NCBI GenBank assembly: GCA_030704615.1
Contig: CM060732.1
Span: 22,258,001-22,322,000 of the forward strand
Direction of reading: 5' to 3'
Length of the DNA stretch: 64,000 nt
DNA from: Takakia lepidozioides
Lineage: Eukaryota; Streptophyta; Takakiopsida; Takakiales; Takakiaceae
This document shows, one piece after another, positions 12,111 through 23,930 of this stretch. Position numbers and translations under genes: made by a program. The notes beneath the pieces are model-generated. The model was not told the DNA's origin. It saw only the letters and a program-made list of their open reading frames with translations, and made no database searches. Each line of letters begins with the position of its first letter. Within the stretch, counting starts at the first letter, position 1.

Positions 12111-12440
12111 TTCAATTATGGGAAGGAAATACGAATCGATTGTGGTCCGATGAGCATCTCTAAGATGCATATCATCGAGTTCTTTCTCTAGGTGTTTCAT
12201 GGCTAAAATAGTTTTCATAACATCATAGGCCTTTGTTCTAGATATTGAGAAATTGTAGCTATGGCCATTTTGGCATCCTTGACTGTTAGGGGGGGGGAAT
12301 TTCAGTGGCAGGTGTGTGTTCTTCCTCATCATCCTGATCAACTTGACCCTCTGCAGAACCTTTAGAATCCACCAACTCCAATAGATCATCCTCGGTCACT
12401 TCATCCTTGGTCACTTCAACCATGGACAAATTCTTGGGCA
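12111..12440 (-). pseudogene. pogo/Tigger-type transposase C-terminal remnant
   Basis: Read on the minus strand, an acidic segment (EDDLLELVDSKG, then DQDDEEE) is followed, after a frame break at a run of eight Gs (about 12291-12298), by KDAKMAIATISQYLEQR, LEKELDDMHL and TTIDSYFLP. Acidic linker, 'A...L..YLEQ', Leu-rich helix and a final 'qTTidsFf' is the pattern at the C-terminus of Tc1/mariner-superfamily pogo/Tigger transposases. The catalytic DDE core is not present, so this is a dead fragment. Confidence 0.5.
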
Positions 12441-12639
12441 CCCATATTAGGTGAAACCAGGGAAGTATTATAAGTTAAAGATAGATTTTCTTTTATATCC
12501 AATGAATTTACAGAGTCTACTGCTCAACACTCAACCTATCGAGGGGCCAATGTACGGTCTGAAGAGACGAAGGAAAGTTGCCTCAACAATGCAGTGACCT
12601 CATCCAGATCTTCATCATTTGACCTATAAAGCGGCCCCT

Positions 12640-13020
12640 TATGGTGTGCTTAACTTTTTTTTAACACTTTTTTTAAACACTTGACCTTTATTGAGGGATC
12701 CACCGTTCCGTTATCTCCCCATGGACCCTAGCCTCTTAGGGCCTTCATCATTTTCTTCCCTGCCTAGTTAGGGCAATCAATGTATTATCAGGCTATTGGT
12801 GGGTACACTCCCCCTTGGTATTGTTTAGGCTGCAAGCCTCTTAGTCTTACGGGTGTCGTTTCAAGTCCAGAACGTTTTCTGTCACAGTTCTAGTTTATCC
12901 AGCACGGTCGCCGTGTGTGCATGCCTTATGGCAGCCTAACAAGGGTAATTTTTTTCCCTTCAACAACCTCAATAAAGTTCTATCCAGGGCCTCGCCCCTG
13001 TTCAATTTTTTAAAAAAAAC
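12640..13020 (+). repeat. Probable retroposon fragment with A-rich tail
   Basis: The stretch has a T-rich left end, a central segment with a weak tRNA B-box-like match (GTTTCAAGTCC, about 12866) and ends in 'CCTCGCCCCTGTTCAA' followed by an A-rich tail near 13009. A related 'CCAGGCCTCGCTCAATGAAAAAG' ending occurs near 39008-39030, which supports a dispersed family. It could be a SINE or a LINE tail. No target duplications were found. Confidence 0.3.
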
Positions 13021-14031
13021 AAATGAGGGAAAATTAATGAAGGGGGTAGTAAACAATTGTTAACAAATAACACTTAGCATTTGCTACTGTGCACAAGTAG
13101 GAGAGTAAAAATTTTCTTAATATTTATGGTAGTTTAACATTTATAGAGGTAACGTTTATCCGGGGCAGACTATACATTTTTCACGCGCACGACATGGACA
13201 TTGTACCTTGGCAAGAGCTAACTTAAGAGTTTGTTGGCTTCTCCCCAAGAAGAGACAAGCTATCCATTGTTTTCTCTTGATGTACCTTCCCCACTTAACA
13301 CATATATATCAAGATCATACCCTCCCCGACAAATAACCATTTTCAGTATATTGTAGATTCTCATCCTTGTTATCCATTCATTCATAACTTGGTGAGTACT
13401 ATAATTTCATTATTTTCAGCTCCTTTCAGATTTATCCCTTATTATATCCAGTTCTCTTCAGATTAGTTATGCCTTCAGCTCTATTATATTTACTTTCTCT
13501 CAATTTTATCAGAATAACCTCCATTATATTCAGTACCTTCCAGTTTTACATCGAATTCCATTATATTCAGTTCTCTTCAGATTTATACCTCCAATTCCAC
13601 ATTCAATTTTATCTTTTTCGCATTTGTTCCTTGCATTTAATCTATTATTATTATTTTCTATGGAGGTGAAAACCTAAAATATTTTGATTCTAAATCTCAC
13701 ATTCGAATATAGATGTGTTGAGTTTGGGAAATGACCTGTTTTTCCATTTGGAATTATTTTCCTTATGGATTCTGCAAATGTTTAGTGAGGGATCATATCA
13801 GAAATTAAAGTTGTAGCAATGATACATCCGAAGTGCTGGAGGAGATAGGGAATATGGCTACACGGCTCAGGGAGCGTGTCGGTTTGTAGATGGGTGATTG
13901 GGAGTGGTGTGGCTACGCCATGAGCAACAGGCAGGTCTGGATTAATCTGAGGAGTGAGTACACAACGAACTGAGATGAATGTTGATCAAGGTTGCAGTGT
14001 TATTACTACATGTTGAGGGTCTATATGGGGT
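13021..14031. other. A+T-rich spacer left of the Mutator-like element
   Basis: Low-complexity A+T-rich DNA with recurrent 'TTATATTCAGTTCTCTTCAG' blocks around 13440-13590, suggesting a degenerate tandem repeat. No gene recognised. Confidence 0.4.
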
Positions 14032-14040
14032 GTTGATTTG
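14032..14040. repeat. Left 9-bp target-site duplication of MULE 1
   Basis: GTTGATTTG directly precedes the left inverted terminus. The identical 9-mer follows the right terminus at 26652-26660. Nine base pairs is the Mutator superfamily size. Confidence 0.95.
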
Positions 14041-14430
14041 GCCTCTCATTTTTGAATAATTGGGAGTTTATGTCGCGCGTGTGGGACAGGCGCGCACGCC
14101 CGCATGGACGCGGGGTCGCCCTCCCCCGCCCCGCCCACCCCCACCTGCCAGCCGCGCACCGCGGTCGGCAGCCCCGCAGCCACCCGCGGCCCTGCCTTCA
14201 CGCCGCCCAGCCCGCCCCCAGACCGCGGCCCCCGCCCGCCCGCCATCGGGTCCCCAGTGGGTCTGCCCTTGCTGGGGTCTGCCCAAGCTCGGTCCGCGCA
14301 AGCTCGGTCTGCGAGGTCTGCCGCGAAGCAGCCCGATCCGGCAGACCCAAACGCACCCCAGATGATGTGCCGCCCATCTCGCCGTGATGCCGCGCTAATA
14401 TCGTAGCCGCCCGGATTTAGGGCATGGCAG
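14041..14430 (+). repeat. Left terminal inverted repeat of MULE 1
   Basis: The first 60 bp match the reverse complement of 26651-26592 almost base for base, with one extra T in the T run. Very G+C-rich homology then continues, with small indels, to the CCGGATTTAGGGCATG block near 14411-14426, which is also found inverted near 26299-26315. Terminal repeats of roughly 350-390 bp fit the long-TIR class of Mutator elements. Confidence 0.9.
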
Positions 14431-14602
14431 CCGCCGCCAATCATGGGCGAAGACTGTTTCATCGATCTTTTCCTCCCTCTGGTCTGTTCCTGCCAACGCG
14501 CTTCCGTCCTGCCAAGAACGTGCGTGATGTCGTCCTTCGCTTCCACTTTTCCAGGTCGTATTGCAGGTGCTTTCGAGTGCACGAAGGGGTACTGCAGTGT
14601 AT

Positions 14603-17600
14603 ATGGCAGCGGCCGCCAATGCCCAACCAGAAAGCTTTTTTATACGTCCACTGCGACAATGTCTTCAAACACCAAAAGATGGGCCATTTTCTTGCAAAGA
14701 CCTTTACTGGAAGAACGAGAGTCGCTCTGGATACATGGGCTCTCAAGTGCGGGTCCACACGGCCTGTATTCCCTGGCAGAGAGTGTCCGACTTTGTACTT
14801 GGAGAGGAGAGTAGAGACGGGTGTTCCACCCAATTTTACATAAATGTGCATGTTAACGCGAAGCCCGGACCGCGAAGAGCTCCAAGAGCTAACACATATC
14901 TAACCTTTGTCATGTCTGCACCATATTCCCGCACTGCCTCTTTGTTCATGCCCTGTGCTTGTGCTTGCCGGACATGTACATGCATGATATGTAGATAGGG
15001 TTTAGGTTGTCTTACATGCTTGCAGAACTCCATGGGTGTCGATGACAAACTCCGGTGTCGATGACATACGACCCTGTCCAGGTATCAGTGTTGCTATGGA
15101 CCAAAGGACAAGCGCACCAACAATTTGACTGTCACGGATCCTAAAGTCAAGCGAGGAGGTCCGGACGTTGGGGCTGGAAGCAGTAATCCTCACAAAGGTC
15201 CAAGACGAAAGAAAAGCCAATACAGCGAGTCTTACAAGTGTGGGTGTCTCTGTTGTTTCAAAGTCTCGCAATGTTATCTTGCTCCAGACATTGGGGTCAT
15301 CACATATTATAACAACATGCAACACCTGGATGTGTCCGGAAAACCCTCTCATGGCGGATATGCTGAGTTCCAGTTCAGCCGATATGCTTATGCTCCACAT
15401 ATTAGCGAGGAGCTCAAAAAGTGGATCATGGAATGCTTGTCTCGAGGCTTGAGTGTCGCCCAAGTCATGATTGAACACAAGGAGCACGTCATGCAGAACA
15501 GTGGCTTGGGAGACGCATGGACACGCGACGACTTTCTCCTCAAGCAAGATGTCCGAAATCTCGCTGAAAAACGAGCCTGACAGACCTTCAAAAAACACGC
15601 TGATGACGCACAGTCCGTGCGTATGTGGAAAGATCAAAACCCGGACTCGGTCTTCTTCTACCAGGAGGAATCATTGGCACCCACATTTCAACATTTTGAT
15701 GGAGATTTGACCTTCACCATTGGGATTCAGACTCCTTGGCAGCGGTAGAAGATGTTGGACTTGGGCCATGCGCGCATCGTAGCTTGTGACGCTACATTTG
15801 GAACTAACCATCACAAGGTCTGCCATGGATCCTCTCCACGGGCTTCTGCTAGCATGATAGCATACTACAATGGTCTCCCACTCTTGTGGTGCATTGCTTA
15901 TTCGTCCTCAATCTCGATAGACCTAATTGTTGTAGACCCTGTCCCAGTACACCCTGTTCCAGCAGACCTTCCACTGCACTCTGTTTTAGGGTAGACCCTT
16001 TTGCGTGTTCACCCTGTTACAGTAGACCCTGTGCCTGTTCACCAAGTTGCAATACACCATGTGCGTTTTCACCCTATTGCAGTAGACCCTGTGCCTGTCG
16101 GTACGACACTGGTCTGCTACAAATTGTCATTTCATGCAGTTCCCCTTGTACACGTTGATGGTGTTCGACCAATGGTTGAACGAAATTCCGGTTGCATACA
16201 TTTTGTCAGCACGCAATCGAACATCAGACCTTATCCCGTGGATGCTAGCATTGTATGATGCCCTCCTTCAGGAAAAGCCCAACTGGCGGCCAAATGCCTT
16301 CATTGTCGACAACGCTAAGCAGAAATCAATGCAATCCGGTATGCCACATCTCAATCTGCCCTATGGTCTGTTGTATGGTCCGCTGCAAGGTCTGTCATGT
16401 CTGGTCTGGTATGCCACATCTCATTCTGCCCTATGGTTTGCCCTATGGTCCGCTTCAGGGTCTGCTATATGGTCTGCCCTGTTTAATCTCATGTTTGTGG
16501 CAGTGCTGAATACGAATGCTTGGTTCAGGCACTTCTGACTTTGTGGCCGCATGCAGGTCTGTTTTCACAGGAGTATGCATTTTCCTTTGCCTATGGCATG
16601 TACGGAACGCCTGGGTCAAGCAATCATGCCTGTTGGCAGATATGGGCGACCTTATGTACTGCAGAGGTGGACCGCAGAAAGAAGACAAAGCTGTGAAATG
16701 GGTTAAGAAAAAATTGAAGACAATGAAAAAGAAATATCTATTTGGTCAGTTGTTCCTCCACTACATTCATGTGTATTGGGTTCCCAAAATCGCTATGTGG
16801 TGTACTGCTGCCCACAACATTCCACATGCAAGCCAAGATACTAATGCGAGCATCGAGGCATACCACGGAAACTTAAAGACGAGACTTAATATGGGCAAAG
16901 GCAAAATGACCGGTCGAAGAGCCGATTGGCTCATATGGGAGTTGACTGGGCGTGTACTGGTCCACTACTTGTACGGCATTCATTTGGGTTTATTCGCAAC
17001 GATAAATAGGAAAAGCACATTTCCAGTGCAATATGTGCAGCCCGTGACATACCTCTTTCACGTGTGACTTTGCCTGCAGTGCCTGGGCAGCCTGCTTACA
17101 TCATCAGCTCCTCCGATCCGAATACAACGTACACCGTGTTCAATCCAGAGTCGCAGTGGGCCTGCTGCACCTGCCCGTAGGCGCTGAAAGGCAATCTATG
17201 CAAGCACCAGGTTCGGGTCATAAAGTTGTTAAAACCAGACCTGCAAGACGGTCTCATTGTCCGGACATGTGGTTCCCACTTCAGTACTGTTCACGGTGGG
17301 CTGGAGAATTTGGACGAACACAATGACATGGCAGCATGCGACTTCGAAAACGGTAACCTGCGTGCAAACGCAACCCCGAACATGGCAGAGTCATTGCTCA
17401 CGGCAGACCTGTTGGAAGCTATTTTGAAACGGGAGATAACCGACCTGCTTGACCTTGTACACAACGACGCATACCTTATACACCATTGCTTATCTGCGGT
17501 GCGTGTTTGCCGAGGGCAGATGCAGGACATCCTCGTCAAAAAAGCTTCCGGCATGTTACACCCGGCTACAGCACGAGCGTTCAATCGTGTAAAAGACAAC

Positions 17601-17777
17601 AACAACATGTCATTGAAGAGGAAAAAAGATTTTGTGGAACATTTTCAAGCTCGGCGGAAAATGAAACTAAATGGGGGGAAACGTGTGTCTGCCCTTCCCC
17701 CTGTTAGCCATATTTACTCGGCTCTGAGGCGGGTGTCTCATCGTCCAGAACTGAGAAAGATGGATCAATCTAACTAA
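14603..17777 (+). pseudogene. MULE 1 transposase (SWIM type), decayed
   Basis: DDE transposase of the Mutator superfamily in several exons. Exon 1 starts at ATG 14603 and contains FIRPLRQCLQT, IPWQRVSDFVLGEES and a PRRAPRANT end. Exon 2 (about 15082-15822) contains GPRRKKSQYSESYK, a Cys-rich segment, AYAPHISEELKKW and the first catalytic Asp in VACDATFGTN. Exon 3 (about 16137-16340) has FDQWLNEIPVAYILSARNR and the second Asp in AFIVDNAKQK. Exon 4 (about 16550-17010) has WHVRNAWVKQ and the Glu in ASIEAYHGNLKTRL. The SWIM zinc finger (CCTCP then GNLCKHQVRV) lies near 17160-17220. The C-terminus ends at 17777. Breaks: TGA at 15578 (AEKRA-stop), TAG near 15747, and TAG where the related copy reads Trp inside the SWIM finger (near 17178). 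Intron 2 (about 15823-16136) and intron 3 (about 16338-16550) are rich in AGACCC and GGTCTG oligomers. Confidence 0.88.
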
Positions 17778-17817
17778 GGAAATGACCTGCAGTTGTCCAA
17801 TGCGGTAGATCAATTCT

Positions 17818-18060
17818 CACCTGCAGTAGACCAGATCGGCAGACCATTATCGCAGATCACCTGCAGTAGACCAGATCGGCAGACCGTTACCGCATACCAC
17901 CTGAAGTAGACCAATTCGGCAGACCATAATCGGACACCACCTGCAGTAGACCAGATCGGCAGACCGTTATTGCAGACCACCTGAAGTAGACCATTTCGGT
18001 AGACCATGATTGCACACCACCTGCAGTAGACCAGCACTGACTTGTAATAGACCAATGCGG
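17818..18060 (+). repeat. 40-bp tandem repeat with GTAGACC/GCAGACC
   Basis: Six units begin CACCTG(C/A)AGTAGACC at 17818, 17858, 17898, 17938, 17978 and 18018, an exact 40-bp period. Each full unit carries two AGACC boxes. The array starts just past the transposase stop codon, in the spacer between the two convergent genes of MULE 1. Confidence 0.95.
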
Positions 18061-18202
18061 TAGAGCATCTGCGACTCCCTTAATGTGCTTTTTAAAGGTT
18101 TGATGAAGGAGACCAGGAAGTCAAAAAATGAGCCAAAGTGAACCAGTAAACGAATGTAGTAGAGTAATGAAGCAAGCATAGTTCATTGAAGCAGACCAAA
18201 GA

Positions 18203-18805
18203 CAGTACACTCGACTAACGATGGGACTGACTTGTGCCCCACATTTAGCCGACCACCAAATTTAGTATACCACTATGTCACGGAGCAGACCAGCAACCGT
18301 GGTCCAAACTCAGTCCACTCCGTGGAGGTAGCAGACCAATAACATTAATTCAGTAGCAGACCACATCTAGGAGTATTGCATACATCGACAGATCAATAAC
18401 ATCGGACCAGCACACCACGTGGATCAATACTCAATACAAAACGTCGACCAAAAGTAGAAGCAGTAGACCACGACAGCAGACTCATGAAATGTTCCACAAA
18501 CCATATGAAGCAGACCAATACAGTACAGGGGTAGCCCAAGACAGTACACTCGACTAACGATGGGACTGACCTGTGCCACCGAATTTGGTATATCATTATT
18601 TCATGGAGGAGACCAACAACCGTGGTCCAAATTAAGTCGACTCCGTGGAGATAGCATACCAATGACTTCAGAAGCAGACCACGGCCAGGAGTACAGCATA
18701 CATCGGTTCACAAGCAGACCACGTGGAGCACTACTCAATACAAAACATCGAGCAGAAATGTTTAGCAGTAGACCATGACAGCAGACTAATGAAATGTTCC
18801 ACAAA
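18203..18805 (+). repeat. 339-bp imperfect tandem duplication inside MULE 1
   Basis: Two copies beginning CAGTACACTCGACTAACG at 18203 and 18542 run in parallel through CAACCGTGGTCCAAA, AATACAAAAC and ATGAAATGTTCCACAAA blocks, with indels. The copies are scattered with AGCAGACCA boxes. Non-coding. Confidence 0.85.
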
Positions 18806-21339
18806 AGTGTACATCATATATAAAAATGAACAGACCTGCACAACAGACCACACGAGTGAATTTTCATTTATTGCCAGGCCTAGATGAAATAACCCGGACT
18901 TCGGAAGAGTCTGACACGTCCGAGATCTTCCTAGATGACAACTGTCTTTCTACAACTACATTCTCCATAGTCCTGAGTGCTTTCAAAATGTACTCAACAC
19001 ACTTTAGGCGTTGCCTGCAAGCATAGCGGAATGTAAATCACTTTGAGGTAAACGGCTTTCCTCTCTCTCTAAGTCCTTTGCCACGATCGCCCTTCAACCA
19101 GTCGTAGAACCCCTCGATAAAGGATATGACGTAAAAGCCACATTCCCAAGAGAAGGGTTGTTGTGGCACTTCAGGGACATGAAAATTGAATCCAGTGGCC
19201 GTCTCATCCCACGACGCAGTGTGCGGCTCCAAGCCGAGACATGCTCCATACACATTTCGAACCCATGGCAATATCTCCACGGGTTTGTGCATCTCCTTGA
19301 TTGAGTTCAGATGAGTGAACATGCGGAGCACCCGATCAATAATCACCAAACTCCAATGAGACCTGCCACAACGCAGGGCGCATCAGCACAAGGGAACAGC
19401 TGCAAATCAAAATGGCAGACCCATTGAGCAGATTGGTAGACCTGGGCAGACCAATGTTGCAGACCAGTGATGGTGGACCAATGATAAAGGGCAGAGAAAC
19501 AGTGGTACGCACTTACCCATCAACTATTGGTACCAGTATGTACTTGCACGTCTTCAGGTCCTTCCCCATACGATGCATTGTCAATCCATGCTCCACCTGC
19601 GAGTGAACCCATTCCTGACCTGTACTCCAGTGAATCTTCACTACACTCCAAACCTACGTCGGCAAAATAGCAACATCATTATATGTCTTGACATCCAGAT
19701 CCTTCTGATAAAACCTACACCACAACTCAAGCAATCGGTCTGTAACCTCGGATTCCTGTTTCTCTAGCAATTTGAGGTCCTCGGTGGAAATACTGCACTC
19801 AAATTGTGGGTCATTTTCAAAAAAGTACAGCATTGCTTTTCCCTCAGAGATATGTGCGTTGAAAGTGGAGCCAAATCGGGCAGTGAACCTGCACAAACTC
19901 GGAAAAACCCTTTAAGAACCGGGCTGGCGGACCCAAAAGGACCAGACCTACAACGGATACGGTTCCAGACCCAAGGACTAGACCAACGGAGCAAGCCAAT
20001 GGAGCGGACGAACGGCAGCCACATCTAACCCAGCAGACCCATGAAGCAGACCCATACAACCTTTTTGCTGCAGACCCATAGACTTGGTGTGTTCAGAGCA
20101 TCGCAAGCAGACCAACGACACTTACTTTTGTTTGTTACGCAGCTCCGCAACTTCACTCTCCACTTCCAAGCAGACCTTCCGGTCAGCACTCATGTATACT
20201 CCGGACTTCGGTTTTTTTGCAACGGCTTTTTGGGGGGAAATTGTTTTTAGCCTCGGGTCTGCCACGCCATCTGGTATGCGCTTCTTCCCAGCTCTATTTG
20301 GTGAAGCAGGTTCCTCCAACTTCTTTTCCAATGCAATAGCCGCCTCCTTCATACCCTCCCGGAGCTAGCTAGCTCGGCTTCGCAACAAAATTTTGTCATG
20401 GGGTTTATTAACATTTTGTGGTCCCGTTCTAGACGCTTCCTGCACTCCATGGGTCGAACTGGCTCCTATGGTGGGGGTTATCACTACTGGTACACCCTTT
20501 GTGCTTGACTGCATGTTGAGCACCTGCGACAGACCACGAGCTGAGACCTCAGACGCCATAACCTTCACACGAATATCAGACAACAAAACATCAGCAATGA
20601 CCACCCAAATGCACTGGGAAAAAAAAATGGACTGCAAAAATGCAATGGAATCAGACCTTTGTGGGTGCTGTGGGTGTCTGCAATTGCACCACTCCTGTGG
20701 CAGGTACATCTTCGACTACAGTGACTGGTTCCACAGAATGAGAAGGGACAGAAACATGTGCGTGTGTTTTGACAAGGTCTGCTATGGGGTCGAACATGCG
20801 GAGCACCCTATCAACGGATTGGTCTATTGCCAGTAGTGGGTCTACAGATGAGTCGGGGTCCACAAAAGTAAGCGGCAAAACGGCCAAAGATGCATCCTCA
20901 TCTGCAGTAGACCCTGCCTCTAATAGATGGGGAAGGTCACCGACCAAACTGTCACAGTCATAGTCCATTGTTGCAATTGCAGAATTGGTCTGTACTATGG
21001 ATAAATGAGCACTGACGCCTTCCCAGTTCTGTTTTGGCAGTGCTGTGTCAGAAGGTCTGGTGGCAAGGGTAAGGTCCACTACCATTCTCTGCTTCTCAGT
21101 AGATGTTGCAGTGGGGGGGAAAGGAATTGCTCCTCTCATTTTCGGCAACTCGTATGTGCCAGGGAGGATGGGCGTTGCTTCCTGCGTTATCGCCAGGTCT
21201 CCAGATGGTCTGATGTCCTGCACTGGCAAGGTTTGCTGATGTTGGAATGGTGAGGTGTCGGCATCCATACCTGCGTCGCGATGCACTTCTGCAGTGCATT
21301 TGTCAAGCAATGTACCAGCCAGGGTGTCCTCCGGCAAGG

Positions 21340-21630
21340 TATGATCTTCTCTCCTCTGCTCCAGCAAGGTCTGATGAGGTCTGCACTGGTCGGGAAATGT
21401 CTGCTCTGAGACGGTCTGGTCTGGTCTGGTCTGGTCTTTTGGGGTATGGATCATCTAGAGTCCTACACTGTGGTCTGGTCTGATGTGGTCTGGTCTTCTG
21501 TGGTTTGCTCTTGTCTTGTCTGGTGTGGGGTGGTCTGGTCTGATTTGGTGTGGTCTGGTCGTGTCTGGTCTTGTCGGGTCTGTTGTGGTGTGCTCTGGCC
21601 TGCACTGGTCTGCTCAGGTCTGATTTCCAC
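21340..21630 (-). repeat. GGTCTG oligomer array within ULP exon
   Basis: A dense run of GGTCTGGTCTG, GGTGTGGTCTG and related units. On the minus strand part of it stays open and yields Asp-Gln-Thr-Arg-Pro repeats, so the oligomer has expanded into a putative exon. Confidence 0.85.
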
Positions 21631-22289
21631 TGCAGCGGTTTGCTTTGCCAAGGTGATGGGTGCCCGCTGATCTGGAAAGGTCTGCCCATGTCCGATCTAG
21701 AAGTTGTTATCTGCAAAGGTCTGCATAACCAAGGTCTCCCCGGTAATTTCGGGTAAGGTGTGCAATGCCTCCACGAAAGTCTGTTTTGGCAACGAAAAGT
21801 TTTTGTCACCCACATTCTCTGGCTTGGGATCACTGGCAATCCAGTCGGGGGTCTGCTGTTCCTTATTCTCCGTAATCCAATCGGGGGTCTGCTGGTTGGC
21901 ATGTTGGTACTTGGGATTTGGCTGGGAAGGGTCTGCTCGCTCCACAGTCTGCTTGCTGCGGGTCTCCTGGGTCTCCATGGGAGTTGGGTTCTGTGTGTCT
22001 GTTGTTGTACGAACTCCAATGAGTCTACACTTAACGGGTGACTCAACTCCAGTACGGCCACGGAGGGCTCGTAGAAGCTGCCTTGCGCCATTGGCGTACT
22101 GGTCAAGAGCATTCCGAACAAGCTCGTCATTTGGATCATACTCTGCAACATGTCACAAACACGTCAAAAACAAAGCACTCATCCCCGGTCTACTAACAAA
22201 CGGAAGAATACATGGGGGTATTATTCACATGGGGCTCTGTTGGTTGTCATGGTTCATAAAGTCTGCTAGAAGGTCTTCGTTCGTGGTCA

Positions 22290-22430
22290 ACGTCAAGGTC
22301 TGTTTAAAAGGTCTGTTCAAAAGGTCTGTTCCAAAGGTCTGTTCAAAAGGTCTGTGTAAAAGGTCTGTTTAAAAGGTCGGTGTAAAAGGTCTGTTAACAA
22401 GGTCTGTTAGGTCTGATGACATACCATGAT
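22290..22430 (+). repeat. AAAAGGTCTGTT tandem array
   Basis: About nine copies of an 11-12-bp unit (AAAAGGTCTGTT with small variants) occupy an intron-like gap of the MULE 1 protease gene. Confidence 0.9.
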
Positions 22431-23514
22431 CTAGGACTGTGGTCCATAGCCCAATATCTTTCATAAGCCGATCCATGAAGGCTTCGTCAAGCTCTCCCAG
22501 AGCTGCAACACGGTCCTCTGCTGGAAACCCGCTCCAGAGTACTTGGAAAGCATGTCGTTTGTTGAATGCAATGTCGAAAACCGCATGCTCCTGCACAGTC
22601 ACTAACCACATCATGGCGTCTTGCGTGATACTTTCCCGAGCCTCTTCGCTTCCGTGCAGCAGGTCCATCCACAGGTTGTGAAGGTCTTTTTTTAATTTGG
22701 TGTAAGACCTGAAATTGCCAAATTGCATCCATTGACGGCGGAAGAAACAATCTGCCATCTCCTCAAAAGCAGTCTCTGTCAAGCTCGCTAAGTGCTTTGG
22801 ATGAACACCAAATATTGGGTGGGCGATGGTCATGTGCCTTCTCCAGTGGGCGTGGGTTGTGCATGAGAAAGAGCTGCGCAATAAGCGGGGGCTCGGTCTC
22901 CTCTGCCAGAAGCGCCACTCCATACTCACGGGCTTTGTCCAAAACACGAGTCGCCTCCTCCGCCGTGAACTCCATTGAGGAGTGCTACGGAGCAAAGGTC
23001 CACCGAGAGGCGACGATGCGGTGAAGCTCATTGTACCAGTCTAGATGCCGATTGCTTTCCCCACAACGAAACTTCGGAAGAGTGGGGTCCTCCTCATCAA
23101 TTGCAGACCGCTGTGGAGGACGCCATGGTCTACCAAATGGGAAAACAGTTCGACCACGCAATGTGGTCTGCTGAGGGTTTGCTGAAGAGGTACGAAGGTC
23201 CGCCGGAGGACGGGTCACGGAAGAAAGGTCCACTGAGCCGGGTCTGCTAGTCTGACCGGTGCTGTCAAAAGCCTTCACAGCAGACGGAGGGAGGCCTGCT
23301 GCGCGGCCAGTGGTACCATCCTGAATTGATGCAATGGCATTAGCCAACTGTGGATACAGACTCAGGATGTAGTCACGAATATCACGGACCTCATTCCGGA
23401 CAAGTGTATTTTCCAAAGAATGACCATTCAACCTGTACTTCCAGATTTGCAAAGCCCTGTACACTCGGTTGTCTTGCGCATTCGCCTCCTGAAAACAAAC
23501 ATCAATATTGGCCT

Positions 23515-23930
23515 TCACATTAGACCAGTAGACCATAGAGCAGTAGACCATAGACTAGTAGATTGGGCCAGTAGACCATACACCAGTAGGCCATTACAGT
23601 AGACCAGTAGAGCATAGTAGTAGACCATAGCCATGGGCCCATGCAGTAGACCACAGCCACGGCAGTAGTGCGCCTTTCAAAGCAACTGCAGTACCATGTT
23701 ACGCAAAGCAGACCCAAAACAGTAGACGGTTCGCAGCAGACCACATATATAATAATAATAATAAAAACACTATGATTTGCAACAGGGGAAAATAGTCGTA
23801 CGGTTCTGGACCTATAGAGCAGACCACAGCCAGAACAAGTAATGCAGTACCATGTACAGAATAGCAGACCCAGAACAGTAGACCGACAGCAGCGGGCCAC
23901 ACATACAACACCCAGCATAGCATATCACTA
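23515..23930 (+). repeat. AGTAGACCA-rich intron array
   Basis: Repeated AGTAGACCA and GCAGACCA boxes between two exon-like stretches of the protease gene, in the opposite orientation to the GGTCTG arrays on either side. A short TAA/AAT microsatellite lies at 23751-23764. Confidence 0.8.

Noticed and set aside
14060-14410. Several long open frames rich in Pro, Arg and Gly on both strands
   Set aside because: They coincide with the G+C-rich terminal inverted repeat and recur in mirrored form at 26.2-26.6 kb; stop codons are rare there because of base composition.
17818-18060. CRISPR-like array
   Set aside because: The 40-bp units have no spacers of constant length between conserved repeats, and the genome is eukaryotic.
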